Source: GWA1-39-11 sp964640435 (GTDB lineage: Bacteria; Patescibacteriota; Microgenomatia; Levybacterales; GWA1-39-11). Taken from it: a stretch of 64,000 nucleotides of DNA. The stretch is taken from NCBI GenBank assembly GCA_964640435.1, contig CAZXFJ010000001.1, forward strand, positions 1 to 64,000, in the 5' to 3' direction. This document shows, piece by piece, positions 9,832 through 18,911 of the stretch. A program made the translations under genes and the position numbers. The notes below the pieces were generated by a model. It was not told the origin of the DNA. It saw only the letters and a program-made list of their open reading frames with translations, and ran no database searches. The first letter of the stretch is position 1, and every line of letters begins with the position of its first letter.

Positions 9832-9861
9832 ATCATAACCAAAATATTTATACCTTGTCAA
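9832..9861 (-). promoter_or_regulatory. Sigma-70-type promoter of the major pilin
   Basis: On the minus strand: -35 TTGACA (9861-9856), an 18-base spacer and -10 TATGAT (9837-9832), then about 21 bases to the ATG at 9810. Confidence 0.65.
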
Positions 9862-9890
9862 GGGGGCATTTTAGCCTTGAGTATTCAATT

Positions 9891-10610
9891 CTAGCTCCCT
9901 CTTAACACCATGAATACTAAAACAATTATTAAAATTCCAAAGACAACACCAAGTGCTATTATTCTAATTTTATTTGGCGGTTCACTGTTGTTAATCATTT
10001 TCCCAGATGTTGTTTGAGTTGTACCTGATTGAGGTTTAGGTTTAGTCCCTACTGGAATTTTCATATCAAAAGCAAATGAAAAATTCTTTATTGAGTCAAT
10101 CTTTTTCATTATTACGGTGAGCGTTGGTCCATCAAGTGCAGCCATTTGCATAATCTCTGGTTGCAGTTCTTCATATGGTACGAAGCTCTCAATTTTAAAG
10201 CCGCATTTTTCAAAACCAGTGGCTATTGCGTTACAAAGATCTTTGTTAACTGCTGAAATTCTTACGCCTTTTTGGAGTGGAATAAGTTTGGTGGCAATAT
10301 TATCAAAAGGTACGACATCTAAAAATTTCTCAACTTCCTCAGTTTGTTTTTCTACAGGTACATCAACGATGTCTTTTTCAAATAGAACATTTGATGAAAG
10401 TATAACTACAATACCTGCGGGATTGAGTTTATTTAAATCAACAAATGATTTTATTTGTTTTTCAAATTCAGTTGGACTCAATACATCAAGCGCTGAGATT
10501 ATATTTTCGGAAAAAGGAAGGGAAATAATTTGACCAGTTAATCCATCAAAATAATCAAATCGATTTCGATCTAGAAATAATATTGATTGTTTGTTATTTG
10601 AAAATTCCAT
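9891..10610 (-). CDS. Possible PilM-like pilus assembly protein with C-terminal TM
   Basis: 239 residues, not firmly recognised. The first ~180 residues could be a reduced actin-like fold: an opening strand ILFLDRNRFDYF and a segment FLDVVPFDNIATKLI that recalls PilM. A Pro/Thr-rich linker and one membrane helix (about 213-235) follow. It is the last gene of the minus-strand pilus operon, one base from the PilX-like gene, where PilM/PilN-type platform components are often found. No catalytic motif is seen; it could instead be a lineage-specific pilus accessory protein. Confidence 0.4.
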   Translation of the reverse strand: MEFSNNKQSILFLDRNRFDYFDGLTGQIISLPFSENIISALDVLSPTEFEKQIKSFVDLNKLNPAGIVVILSSNVLFEKDIVDVPVEKQTEEVEKFLDVVPFDNIATKLIPLQKGVRISAVNKDLCNAIATGFEKCGFKIESFVPYEELQPEIMQMAALDGPTLTVIMKKIDSIKNFSFAFDMKIPVGTKPKPQSGTTQTTSGKMINNSEPPNKIRIIALGVVFGILIIVLVFMVLRGS

Positions 10611-10611
10611 A

Positions 10612-10998
10612 TTAAAGCTCTTTCCAAGATGTGACTGTCAAAACATTATTAGTTGTATCAACTATGGCCTGAACGGTTCTTGTAAAATTACCAAGATTTC
10701 CTACGGATGTGATAGTTTTGGCAGTAGTACCTGTAATAGTAATTGTCGCGGTTCCGCCATTAACAGTCAAGGTCTCACCTGCATAATTTGGGTCACGAAG
10801 TAGTTTTAGCATAGCAGTTTCTGCGCCACTTTCAGCGACATCATAGGCTGTTGTACCTTGGTAAACTTTATCAGTGCTTTTAGAATTGGTGGCGATAATA
10901 ACAACAGCTGCAGAAGTAATTGTTATAGCAATCAAAACATAAATAATTAAGATAACAAGTGACTGGCCTTTATTTTTGAATGATAGTTTATTTTTCAT
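10612..10998 (-). CDS. Minor prepilin-like protein (PilX/GspK type)
   Basis: 128 residues. A basic start is followed by NKGQSLVILIIYVLIAI, an atypical class III signal (G/Q) and hydrophobic helix without the usual Glu5. The segment AYDVAESGAETAMLKLLRD matches the early region of PilX-type minor pilins. Start and upstream stop overlap by four bases (ATGA), so it is translated within the minor-pilin operon. Confidence 0.7.
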   Translation of the reverse strand: MKNKLSFKNKGQSLVILIIYVLIAITITSAAVVIIATNSKSTDKVYQGTTAYDVAESGAETAMLKLLRDPNYAGETLTVNGGTATITITGTTAKTITSVGNLGNFTRTVQAIVDTTNNVLTVTSWKEL

Positions 10999-11498
10999 CT
11001 AAGTCCTGCTGTTGTTTGAAATACTGCGCTGTCTGATGCTCCCCCGATTTTATCTTCAACCGTAAAGTTTATTCTAAATGTAGGTTTTCCGTTGACATTA
11101 CCAATTCTTCTGAATTGGAGACCTGAGACTTGAGTATCAACGCTATTTAATTGAGAAGAAGTCGATCCTGTTGTGATTTGTAGATTTCCATTATTTAGAG
11201 CATAAACATAACTTGCTCCACCCTGTATTAGCGAAAGGGTTGCTGAACTGCTTCCTAAATTTAAAGGAGCAGATACGGTTGATGCATGGTTAATATCATA
11301 GATTAGTCTGTTATAAATATATCTTCCGTCTTGAGATACTTGAGATGTTGACTGAGTTGATAATTGAACATTAAATACTGCAACAAGAATATCTGTTAAA
11401 AGTAAAAAGATAAAGGCCATAAGGCCCATGTAAATAATAAGTTCTACTAATGTAAAACCTTTCCTATTAACTTTTAAGCTTAAATATTTACTATTCAT
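10995..11498 (-). CDS. Minor prepilin (PilW/PulJ type)
   Basis: 167 residues with a clear prepilin motif RKG/FTLVELIIYMGLMAFIF. The region VSQDGRYIYNRLIYDIN is typical of PulJ/PilW minor pilins, which form the priming complex at the fibre tip. It is joined to its neighbours by a 1-base TAATG junction upstream and an ATGA overlap downstream. Confidence 0.85.
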   Translation of the reverse strand: MNSKYLSLKVNRKGFTLVELIIYMGLMAFIFLLLTDILVAVFNVQLSTQSTSQVSQDGRYIYNRLIYDINHASTVSAPLNLGSSSATLSLIQGGASYVYALNNGNLQITTGSTSSQLNSVDTQVSGLQFRRIGNVNGKPTFRINFTVEDKIGGASDSAVFQTTAGLR

Positions 11499-14425
11499 TA
11501 TGGGGAGTAGTTAAGTGATATGTCCAAAAGTTTTGGAGTTATATTAAAGTCAGTTGTGGTAAGGAATGCTTTGTATTTTACGCATTGTGCAGGATTTTCA
11601 AAACCAGTGGATCCACTTAATGGAATTGAACCACCACTTGCTGGGAAATAGCTACTTGCAGTTCCATCAGGGCCAACGAAAACATAATTTGCATTCGTGC
11701 ATGACCCATTAACAGGGGAGGTTGCTGCAATTTGATATTGTAGAGTTGTATTTGTTGGAACACTTGTTGATGCAGAAAGTCTATTGAGTGCCATGGAAGC
11801 TCCAAGATCAAGTGGGGCAGATATATATGTTCCTGAGTCAAGGTATGATCCATCAGGACCACCTTGAATAATCTTTAATTCATTTAGAATAGTATTTGCA
11901 ATCATATATACAAAATTATCTCCGTCGGCTTCTGAGACGCTTGTTAAATCATTAAACCCCTGATCAAAATTTACACTTCCACAAAATGCAGGGGTTGATT
12001 CATTTTCAATATTTAGGACCTGATATTCGGGAGCATTATTGCTGTTTGCTACTCCATCTTTTCCAACCAAAACTGCTCTTAGACCATTTAAAACAGTAAG
12101 AGACCGACGAGGGTATAGTTCTCCGTTTGCTCCCGTCCCTTGGTAGAATCCGCTTGTCGGAGTACTTGTTCCTGACAAGAACTTGATATCAGATTTGTTT
12201 GTGGTATTAATTACATAGAACTGTTTGCTGTCACTTGTTCCATTTGACGAGATATATGCTCTTGTTCCAGCAGAGTTTGCATAGACAGAGTTTGCAGCTT
12301 CTTCAGTTCCGCTTCCGGTATTAAAGTCAATAGAGTCAGAAACTTTCCAACCGGCATTAGTATTTGATGTGTCGTTTCTTCCACAGGCAATATTATTTAT
12401 CGCAGGAGTTGAGGCAGAAGTTGGGGGAGTAGAGACATTTACAACATCAAGTTCTGGGTTTGTTCCAGCACCTACTGCAACAAAAACATAACTGTTGCTA
12501 CCTACTTTAACGGGATATACGTCATTATCTGCATAGAGTTCAATATTTCCTCCATCAGAACAGTCATTATGTGCTGGTGTTGTGGTATCCGACCAGGTGG
12601 TTCCAGTTTGTCCTGCATTATATTTTCTATCTGTTCCAGATCCTGGTTGACAATCATATCCATCAAGTTCTATTCTGCACCCTATCATATCAAGACCGTT
12701 TGAAGTTGATTTGGTATCAATATTTGATAGGTCAAATGAGTATAGATACCCTCCGGAAGTTGCATAACCCGTATCACCAAGAACTGCAACAGAAGTTGCC
12801 CCATATCCAAAAGGTGACTGATCATTTGTAGATAGTGCACCACCTGAGTAATATACTTTTACAGCTGCCCAATCCAGAGAGAAATCTCGAGAAGTATTAC
12901 TCGCAACATTTATAATACGTACACGAAAGTTTGAGTTACTGAAGTTTGTATCAGACCAAGTCCTTCCCCATGTATCAGTCGATCCACCAAGATAATATGT
13001 TGATTCCCCCGTTGTTAAGGTCCCCGTTGATTGAGCTGTTGTCCAATTTGATCCTCCATCCCAGGATAACTGAACACAGATCTTAGGTGAACCAGTTGTG
13101 CTATCAACCTTCGCATCAAGTCTTACCTGTATACCATTAATTGTCGCGCCGCTTGGAATAGTGAGATCATAGTTATAATATCGTTGTCGATCTTTATCGG
13201 TTCCAGTACAGTTTGTACCTGTTCCACTTCCCGAGTTTGTATCCACAGCGAAAGAATTATTGTCGGTGTATGCTCGAGTAGGATTGGAGTCATAGCCATT
13301 ATTGTCTCCTCCAGTATCAGTCGCAGCGGCTGATGGATCCATAAAGCCGGTATCAAAACTACCAGAAAGACCATACTGAGTCGTATTAAAAAATGTCCAG
13401 TATTTGTATATTTTATTTGTTGGATCTTGATAGGCATCTGAGCCATCTGCGTTTTTAACTTTGATCGCTAGGATTTCATGATCAGGGATAGTTGTCGCAA
13501 TAAGTGCATAAGTTATTCCGCCAGGAGATTTATAGTATTTAATGTCATTTGTTCTGAAGTTGTTATCAATTCCAGTTCCTGTTGGTACAAGACCTACCGA
13601 ACTATACCTACTTGAATCAAGAGTAAAGATTCCTTTATTTGTGGCAACAGGGGTTTCTGCATTTGCAGTAACAGTAAGATAAGCCATCTTGCCCGATGTT
13701 GTAGCAAATGGTGCCGTAGCAACAAAAACATCATTTGGAGTGTTAATGGATGCACTTGCGGAAGCGGAAACAGCAATAGGTGGTCCATCGGGTAGATCGA
13801 TTGTCGTGTTTGATAGTTCTGGGCTACACCATTTTGCCCTGTTGTTTGGAGATAAAGTTATCTCCCCTCCCTGATCTGTTGCAACAACTGTTGAAACCAG
13901 ATTTCCTCCAGCAAAATCAGAAGAGGATGTTTTGTTCAGTGCATTATTTGATAAGAAACGTGTTACATAAAGGCTTGAATTAACCGAGGATGCGTATGGT
14001 TGACCCCACGAAATTAAAATATCCACTTTTTTTGTCGAAGGATCTATTGTTCCACCGCTTGTTACGATGTTTCCATTTGAATCGCGTCTAACATCAGATA
14101 TGCTTATTGCTCGGGTAAACCCATTTATTGTTTCACTTCCGCTCGATAAAGCCCAGGCATTACCGGTAATTATTGGATGAAATGTTCCATTTTGAGCAAA
14201 ACTCGTCCACCCTTTCTCTCGAACAGAACGAATAATTTCTTCCGATTCTTTAAGAAGAGCAACAGCTTGAATTCTTTGACTTGATTGAGCTTTTCCTTGA
14301 CGCGATGCGATAAGTCCAGTAAAAAGTGCAGGAAGAAGAATCGATGAGATAGCAAGAACAATGATTGCCTCAATTAGTAGCTGTCCTCTTTTATTGTTTT
14401 TAATTTGTTTGCGTAATGATTCCAT
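11498..14425 (-). CDS. Giant minor prepilin with large extracellular domain (975 aa)
   Basis: An N-terminal class III signal, KRG/QLLIEAIIVLAISSILL, is fused to about 930 residues of extracellular sequence, far larger than ordinary minor pilins (150-250). The first ~160 residues follow a PilV/PulI pattern (RIQAVALLKESEEIIRSVRE). The remainder is Ser/Thr/Asn/Gly-rich with several repetitive beta-type stretches resembling an LVIVD/beta-propeller-like surface (for example SVAVLGDTGYATSGGYLYSF) and scattered Cys. It is probably the tip adhesin of the pilus, functionally like PilY1 but built as a pilin fusion; that role is inferred. Its start overlaps the upstream minor pilin by 26 bases. Confidence 0.75.
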   Translation of the reverse strand: MESLRKQIKNNKRGQLLIEAIIVLAISSILLPALFTGLIASRQGKAQSSQRIQAVALLKESEEIIRSVREKGWTSFAQNGTFHPIITGNAWALSSGSETINGFTRAISISDVRRDSNGNIVTSGGTIDPSTKKVDILISWGQPYASSVNSSLYVTRFLSNNALNKTSSSDFAGGNLVSTVVATDQGGEITLSPNNRAKWCSPELSNTTIDLPDGPPIAVSASASASINTPNDVFVATAPFATTSGKMAYLTVTANAETPVATNKGIFTLDSSRYSSVGLVPTGTGIDNNFRTNDIKYYKSPGGITYALIATTIPDHEILAIKVKNADGSDAYQDPTNKIYKYWTFFNTTQYGLSGSFDTGFMDPSAAATDTGGDNNGYDSNPTRAYTDNNSFAVDTNSGSGTGTNCTGTDKDRQRYYNYDLTIPSGATINGIQVRLDAKVDSTTGSPKICVQLSWDGGSNWTTAQSTGTLTTGESTYYLGGSTDTWGRTWSDTNFSNSNFRVRIINVASNTSRDFSLDWAAVKVYYSGGALSTNDQSPFGYGATSVAVLGDTGYATSGGYLYSFDLSNIDTKSTSNGLDMIGCRIELDGYDCQPGSGTDRKYNAGQTGTTWSDTTTPAHNDCSDGGNIELYADNDVYPVKVGSNSYVFVAVGAGTNPELDVVNVSTPPTSASTPAINNIACGRNDTSNTNAGWKVSDSIDFNTGSGTEEAANSVYANSAGTRAYISSNGTSDSKQFYVINTTNKSDIKFLSGTSTPTSGFYQGTGANGELYPRRSLTVLNGLRAVLVGKDGVANSNNAPEYQVLNIENESTPAFCGSVNFDQGFNDLTSVSEADGDNFVYMIANTILNELKIIQGGPDGSYLDSGTYISAPLDLGASMALNRLSASTSVPTNTTLQYQIAATSPVNGSCTNANYVFVGPDGTASSYFPASGGSIPLSGSTGFENPAQCVKYKAFLTTTDFNITPKLLDISLNYSP

Positions 14426-14879
14426 ATTTATTAACTAAAATAGTCTTCTGTTCCCCAGTTGAACTATTTGTTATAAGAATTTGATTTGTTGCACTAGAGA
14501 ATGGTGTAATTTCACCCGAGCCTTGAGAGAAAACTATTTTTGAAGAAGGAAAAGTCGTTGTGATTCGTAATGCGCCGGGCATGCTTATTGTAAAGTTTGC
14601 AGTATCTGTTGCAACATAATTTGATCCGTGAAACAGAGTATATTTATCTGAGTTAATATATATTCCATAAGCATCAGGTATTCCTCTGCCTTCAGTATCT
14701 CCCACCATTGCTTTTGTTTGTTGGTTTTTAAAGTCTGTTATAAAAGTGTAAAGTGAGGTATTAATATCTGCGCTATTACGAGAATTTAAGACGTTAAGTG
14801 ATAAATATCCCATGAGTACTGCTACTACTCCCATAACAAGCATCACTTCAATGAGTGAAAAACCATATTTTTTATTCAA
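14400..14879 (-). CDS. Minor prepilin (FimT/GspH type), TTG start
   Basis: Minor pilin of about 159 residues. I place the start at a TTG (14879-14877) because GGAGG lies at 14892-14888, eight bases upstream, and because this gives a normal short leader NKKYG/FSLIEVMLVMGVV; the in-frame ATG at 14912 would need a 32-base overlap with pilC. Mature Glu5 is present. The C-terminal beta domain fits GspH/FimT. It starts one base after the pilC stop. Confidence 0.85.
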   Translation of the reverse strand: MNKKYGFSLIEVMLVMGVVAVLMGYLSLNVLNSRNSADINTSLYTFITDFKNQQTKAMVGDTEGRGIPDAYGIYINSDKYTLFHGSNYVATDTANFTISMPGALRITTTFPSSKIVFSQGSGEITPFSSATNQILITNSSTGEQKTILVNKYGIITQTN

Positions 14880-14880
14880 T

Positions 14881-15942
14881 TTATTTTCCTCCAACTTGGG
14901 ATATAAGACCATAAATTGGTGCGATAATTGATAGCATCATTCCTCCTACTAAAACTCCCACAACGACAAGCATGATTGGTTCAAGGAGAGCCGTTAATGT
15001 TTTTAATGTGTTTGAAACTTGATAATCTAAATACTCAGAAGCGTCCTGCATTGATCGATCAAGTGATCCACTTTTTTCTCCTGCCTCTGTAATTTTTATA
15101 ACGATACTTGGAAAAATACCTTTAGCCTCTTTTAATCCTTCAGAGAGTTTCTTACCTGATAAAACCATTTCTTTGGAATGAATAATTGCTTTTGAGACTG
15201 CTGGCTTTGTAACTACATCTTGTGTAAGTTCTAGCGCCGAGGTTATTGGAATACCTGATGATAGAAGCAAAAACATACTTCTTGTAAAACGTGTTAAATC
15301 AATTTCACGTGTTAAATCAGAAATTAAAGGTAGCGATACGAGTGCGCCTATGAAAAGTTTTTTTTGAGCTTTGAAAAGAAAAATAAGCGCTGCGATTATT
15401 ACTGCAGATATTATTAAAAATGGAACTGTTTCTTTAACTATTAAATTAGAAAGAAAAATTAATATCTTAGTTGGTAAGGGAAGGGGAGTATTCAGTCTTT
15501 CAAAAACAGTTGAGATTTTTGGTACTACAACAACCAAAATCATTAGTAAAACACCAAAGAAAACAACAACGATAAACATAGGATAAATCATTGCTCCTTT
15601 AAGTCTGTCACGAAACTCAGTATCTTTTTTAATGTTCTCTTTCAGGTCTTTCAAGGTAACATCCAGAGTCCCACCTTCTTCTGATGCTCTGATAAGGTTC
15701 ACAGTTATACGATCGAAAATCTTTGGAAATTTTTCAAAGGAACTTGATACGTGGTTTCCTTGCATTAAATCTTCACGCAAAATTTCAAGTAGCTTTCTCA
15801 TATTTCCTTTTGAATCTTCGAGGAGTGAATCAATAATTTCTAGAATTGAGAGTCCAGCTGCAAGCATTGTTGCAAGGTTACTTATTAGACCTAGCTTTTC
15901 AGCATTTGAAATACTAAGTTTTTTTGGATCTATTGCTTTCAT
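14881..15942 (-). CDS. pilC: Type IV pilus inner-membrane platform protein PilC/GspF
   Basis: 353 residues with two T2SSF domains, each ending in membrane segments (near residues 130-150, 165-190 and 325-345). It anchors the PilB motor and pilin extrusion machinery. The start overlaps the pilB stop by four bases (ATGA). Length is slightly below the usual ~400 because the N-terminal region is short. Confidence 0.95.
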   Translation of the reverse strand: MKAIDPKKLSISNAEKLGLISNLATMLAAGLSILEIIDSLLEDSKGNMRKLLEILREDLMQGNHVSSSFEKFPKIFDRITVNLIRASEEGGTLDVTLKDLKENIKKDTEFRDRLKGAMIYPMFIVVVFFGVLLMILVVVVPKISTVFERLNTPLPLPTKILIFLSNLIVKETVPFLIISAVIIAALIFLFKAQKKLFIGALVSLPLISDLTREIDLTRFTRSMFLLLSSGIPITSALELTQDVVTKPAVSKAIIHSKEMVLSGKKLSEGLKEAKGIFPSIVIKITEAGEKSGSLDRSMQDASEYLDYQVSNTLKTLTALLEPIMLVVVGVLVGGMMLSIIAPIYGLISQVGGK

Positions 15943-17627
15943 AGGGCTTCAACTTTTGTAACACGGAATACTTCTTCAATTGTTGTTAATCCTTTTAAAA
16001 CTTTTTCCAAACCATCATCAAGCATTGTTGTCATACCTTCTTCAATTGCTTTTCTTGCAATTACATCAGAATCTGCTCTGGAGGTAATAAGTTTTTTAAC
16101 TTCAGGAGATACAACTAAGACTTCAAATATTCCGATTCTTCCCATGTAGCCTGTTGAGTGACAAATTTTACATCCGGCACCTTTATAAATTGTTACTTCT
16201 GTTTTTCCTGCAAAGTTTTTGTTAATAACTTCTGGCGGTAGATCACGAGCAAGTTCTGCAACTGAAATTGATGATGATGCCTTACACATCTCGCAAATTT
16301 TACGTATCAAACGTTGAGCAAAGATAACGTTTACTGTTGATGCAACAAGGAATGGTTCAACTTTCATATCAATAAGTCGAGGTAGAGCTGTGGCTGCATC
16401 ATTTGTGTGAAGAGTTGATAGAACTAAATGTCCGGTGAGAGCGGCATTAACCGCAATTCCTGCTGTTTCACTATCACGAATTTCTCCAACAAAAACAACA
16501 TTAGGGTCTTGTCTTAAAATAGATCTTAACCCTGACGCAAAAGTAAGATCTGCTTTGGTATTTGTTTGAATTTGATTCACTCCTTTAATTTTGTATTCAA
16601 CTGGGTCTTCGATAGTTGTTATATTTTTTTCTCGAGTATTTAGGATTTTTAATATTGCATAAATAGATGTGGTTTTTCCTGATCCTGTAGGACCCGTTGA
16701 GAGCACCATTCCGTAAGACTTATTGTATGCAGCTGTAACTTTTTTCAAGTCTCGTTCATTCATTCCGAGATCAATAAGTGAGAATTGTCTAAATCTTGAT
16801 GCTAAAAGTCTTAAAACGGCTTTTTCACCATCTGAAATTGGAAGGATTGATACTCTTATATCGAGTTCTTCCTCCTCAAGTTTTACTCTCATTTTTCCAT
16901 CCTGGGGAGCTAAATGCTCATCGGTTCGAAGACGAGATAAGATTTTAATTCTTGAAATTATTCGGTCATGGAAGGAACGAGGTAGGGTTAAAACATCATG
17001 CAGGATTCCATCAATTCTAAAACGGACTAGAGATATATTTTCTTCGGGTTCAATATGTACATCTGAAGCTTTATCTTGATATGCAAATTCAATCAATAGT
17101 GTAACAATTTTTTCAATTGGAGCTTCATCTCCAGCACTTCTTGGATCAACTTGGCCTATTTCATTTTTAAGAAGCTCCTCAAAGGTAGTCTGTAACTCTT
17201 TTCTATATATTCTTAATGAATTTTCAATATCACGTTCAGTCGTGAGGTATGGGATAACCCTAAGATTTGTTTTTTTGCTTATAGCATTTTGAACTTCTAT
17301 ATTTGAGGGATCAGTCATCGCCAGTTTTAATCCATTACTATCAACTGCAAAAGGTACAACCTTTTGCTTACGAGCAACCTTTTCAGGTACCATATGGAAA
17401 ATGTTTTCAGGAATGGTTAGCTTTGAAAGAACAATAAATGGAATATGAAGGTAGTCTGCGATTAAAATTCCAAGATTTTCATCGGAAACAATATCTTTTT
17501 CAATTAGAGCATCAGCAAGAGTTATATCTGAGGATTTAGCAAAAGAGGCAAGGTCATCTACGCCTTTTTGATCTATTAAACTATTTTTTATTACAAGTTC
17601 TTTTAATTGATCATCATTAATTAACAT
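15939..17627 (-). CDS. pilB: Type IV pilus extension ATPase PilB/GspE
   Basis: Hexameric secretion ATPase of about 562 residues that powers pilus assembly. An MshEN-type N-domain is followed by the ATPase core with Walker A GPTGSGKTTS, Walker B VFVGEIRDSETA and His box STLHTNDAATA. Four cysteines in two CxxC pairs (CEMC, CKIC) form the usual zinc site. I use the ATG at 17627; a TTG at 17657 in the same frame would add ten residues that do not look like family sequence. No PilT retraction ATPase is in this window. Confidence 0.95.
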   Translation of the reverse strand: MLINDDQLKELVIKNSLIDQKGVDDLASFAKSSDITLADALIEKDIVSDENLGILIADYLHIPFIVLSKLTIPENIFHMVPEKVARKQKVVPFAVDSNGLKLAMTDPSNIEVQNAISKKTNLRVIPYLTTERDIENSLRIYRKELQTTFEELLKNEIGQVDPRSAGDEAPIEKIVTLLIEFAYQDKASDVHIEPEENISLVRFRIDGILHDVLTLPRSFHDRIISRIKILSRLRTDEHLAPQDGKMRVKLEEEELDIRVSILPISDGEKAVLRLLASRFRQFSLIDLGMNERDLKKVTAAYNKSYGMVLSTGPTGSGKTTSIYAILKILNTREKNITTIEDPVEYKIKGVNQIQTNTKADLTFASGLRSILRQDPNVVFVGEIRDSETAGIAVNAALTGHLVLSTLHTNDAATALPRLIDMKVEPFLVASTVNVIFAQRLIRKICEMCKASSSISVAELARDLPPEVINKNFAGKTEVTIYKGAGCKICHSTGYMGRIGIFEVLVVSPEVKKLITSRADSDVIARKAIEEGMTTMLDDGLEKVLKGLTTIEEVFRVTKVEAL

Positions 17628-17655
17628 AGGGCAGTGTGATAATTTGCATACCACC

Positions 17656-17678
17656 AAAACCCCTCATTTAAAGGGGTT
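17656..17678 (-). terminator. Intrinsic terminator between Hpt-receiver gene and pilB
   Basis: Perfect 7-bp stem AACCCCT (17658-17664) / AGGGGTT (17672-17678) with a 7-base loop. On the minus strand it ends in a short T-run, placing it after the Hpt-receiver gene and before pilB. Confidence 0.5.
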
Positions 17679-17735
17679 ATTTGTTAATCATACAATAATG
17701 TTTTTCTGGATTACAATTGATGTTTGGGAGTGAAG

Positions 17736-18485
17736 TTAACGCGCTACCTCGTGGATCTTATTAAGTAGGTTATTGAAATCAAAAAAAGTTTTATTTACGT
17801 ATCCTGTTGCTCCAAGTTGAATAGCCTTATCAATATCTCCTTTTTGTTCAAGAGTTGAAAAAACTAGAATAGGGATTCCTTTAAGGTTCTCGATCGTTGA
17901 AATCTCTTGAAGAACTTCAAAGCCATTTTTATTAGGCATAATAAGGTCGAGTAGAATTAAGTCAGGCTTTAAAGTTTTTAGCTTTTCAATTGCTATTTGG
18001 CCATCCATTGCCACCTCAACAGTCATTCCATTTTCAGAAAGTTTTTGTGCATAAAAATTTTGGAAAAATTTGTCATCTTCAGCGAGAAGAATAGATATAT
18101 TTTTTGATGTTGCAGGTAAAGTTTTTTCAATGTTTACGATTGGGTTTTGCTCTTGACCATCAATTTCAATGCTTTTAACCGAGTCTCTTATTTTTTGTAT
18201 AGATGTTTCAATTCCTGGGAAATATTCCTGGGGAAATGTTTGTTTATTTTCCTTAAGAGTATGGAAGAATGCTTCAAGCGCTCGAGAAAGATCTGCAATC
18301 GAGTTATACCCCATTGTATAAGACTGACTTCCTAGAGAGTGAACTGCAAGATGTGCTTCTGAGATTGCATTTTGATCTGCTGGATTTGTTTTAAGAGTTG
18401 TAAGAGAATTTGTAAGTTTATCCAAATATTCATTAGCCGTTTTTAAATATAGAGCTTTATAATTTGATAAATCGATTTGTGTCAC
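17736..18485 (-). CDS. Hpt-receiver fusion phosphotransfer protein
   Basis: 249 residues. The N-terminal half resembles an Hpt domain: H49 in AVHSLGSQSYTMG aligns with the CheA/Hpt phospho-His motif (AHTLKG-like). The C-terminal half is a receiver with D137/D138 and phospho-acceptor D180 (LILLDLIMPNKNG). There is no DNA-binding output. The start is GTG, with extended -10 TGT-TATAAT on the minus strand (18497-18492) only six bases away, so the mRNA is probably leaderless. Position next to pilB suggests, without proving, a role in pilus control. Confidence 0.82.
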   Translation of the reverse strand: MTQIDLSNYKALYLKTANEYLDKLTNSLTTLKTNPADQNAISEAHLAVHSLGSQSYTMGYNSIADLSRALEAFFHTLKENKQTFPQEYFPGIETSIQKIRDSVKSIEIDGQEQNPIVNIEKTLPATSKNISILLAEDDKFFQNFYAQKLSENGMTVEVAMDGQIAIEKLKTLKPDLILLDLIMPNKNGFEVLQEISTIENLKGIPILVFSTLEQKGDIDKAIQLGATGYVNKTFFDFNNLLNKIHEVAR

Positions 18486-18581
18486 GGGTAAATTATAACA
18501 GTTTTGGCACGATATTTTCTTGCTATTTAATCCTAAAATCCCTAAACTTAAAATAAGGCTTTTGCGAGTCGATTTATTAGT

Positions 18582-18911
18582 ATGGGAATCCTGCTCTATC
18601 CATATTTTTTAGTTCTATTTTGGTATAAAGATTTCTTTTTAGGATGCGTCAGAATTTGTACAGGAATTTTTATTTACACGGCTAATCTTCTTTCTGTTCC
18701 CCTTTTATTAAAAACATTTTTTAAACCACTAAAGAATGAATATCGCGAAGGTCTAGTTTTTTTCTCTGTGATAATGGGGATTCTTATAAAGATTATTTTG
18801 TTAACTATTGCGGTAAGTATATTGTTGTTTCTCGCTACGATTCTGATAGCTACTTGTTGCGCAGTGTTATTACTACCTTTAATACTTGTTTTATTTATTT
18901 TTAGACAATGA
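18582..18911 (+). CDS. Small membrane protein upstream of membrane-tethered Clp
   Basis: 109 residues, unrecognised. It is dominated by hydrophobic segments (about 5-45 and 60-108, three to four helices) with a basic cytoplasmic loop around 48-55. Its TGA overlaps the ATG of the Clp-like gene (ATGA), indicating coupled translation and a likely physical partnership with that membrane-tethered ATPase. No enzymatic motif is seen. Confidence 0.6.
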   Translation: MGILLYPYFLVLFWYKDFFLGCVRICTGIFIYTANLLSVPLLLKTFFKPLKNEYREGLVFFSVIMGILIKIILLTIAVSILLFLATILIATCCAVLLLPLILVLFIFRQ

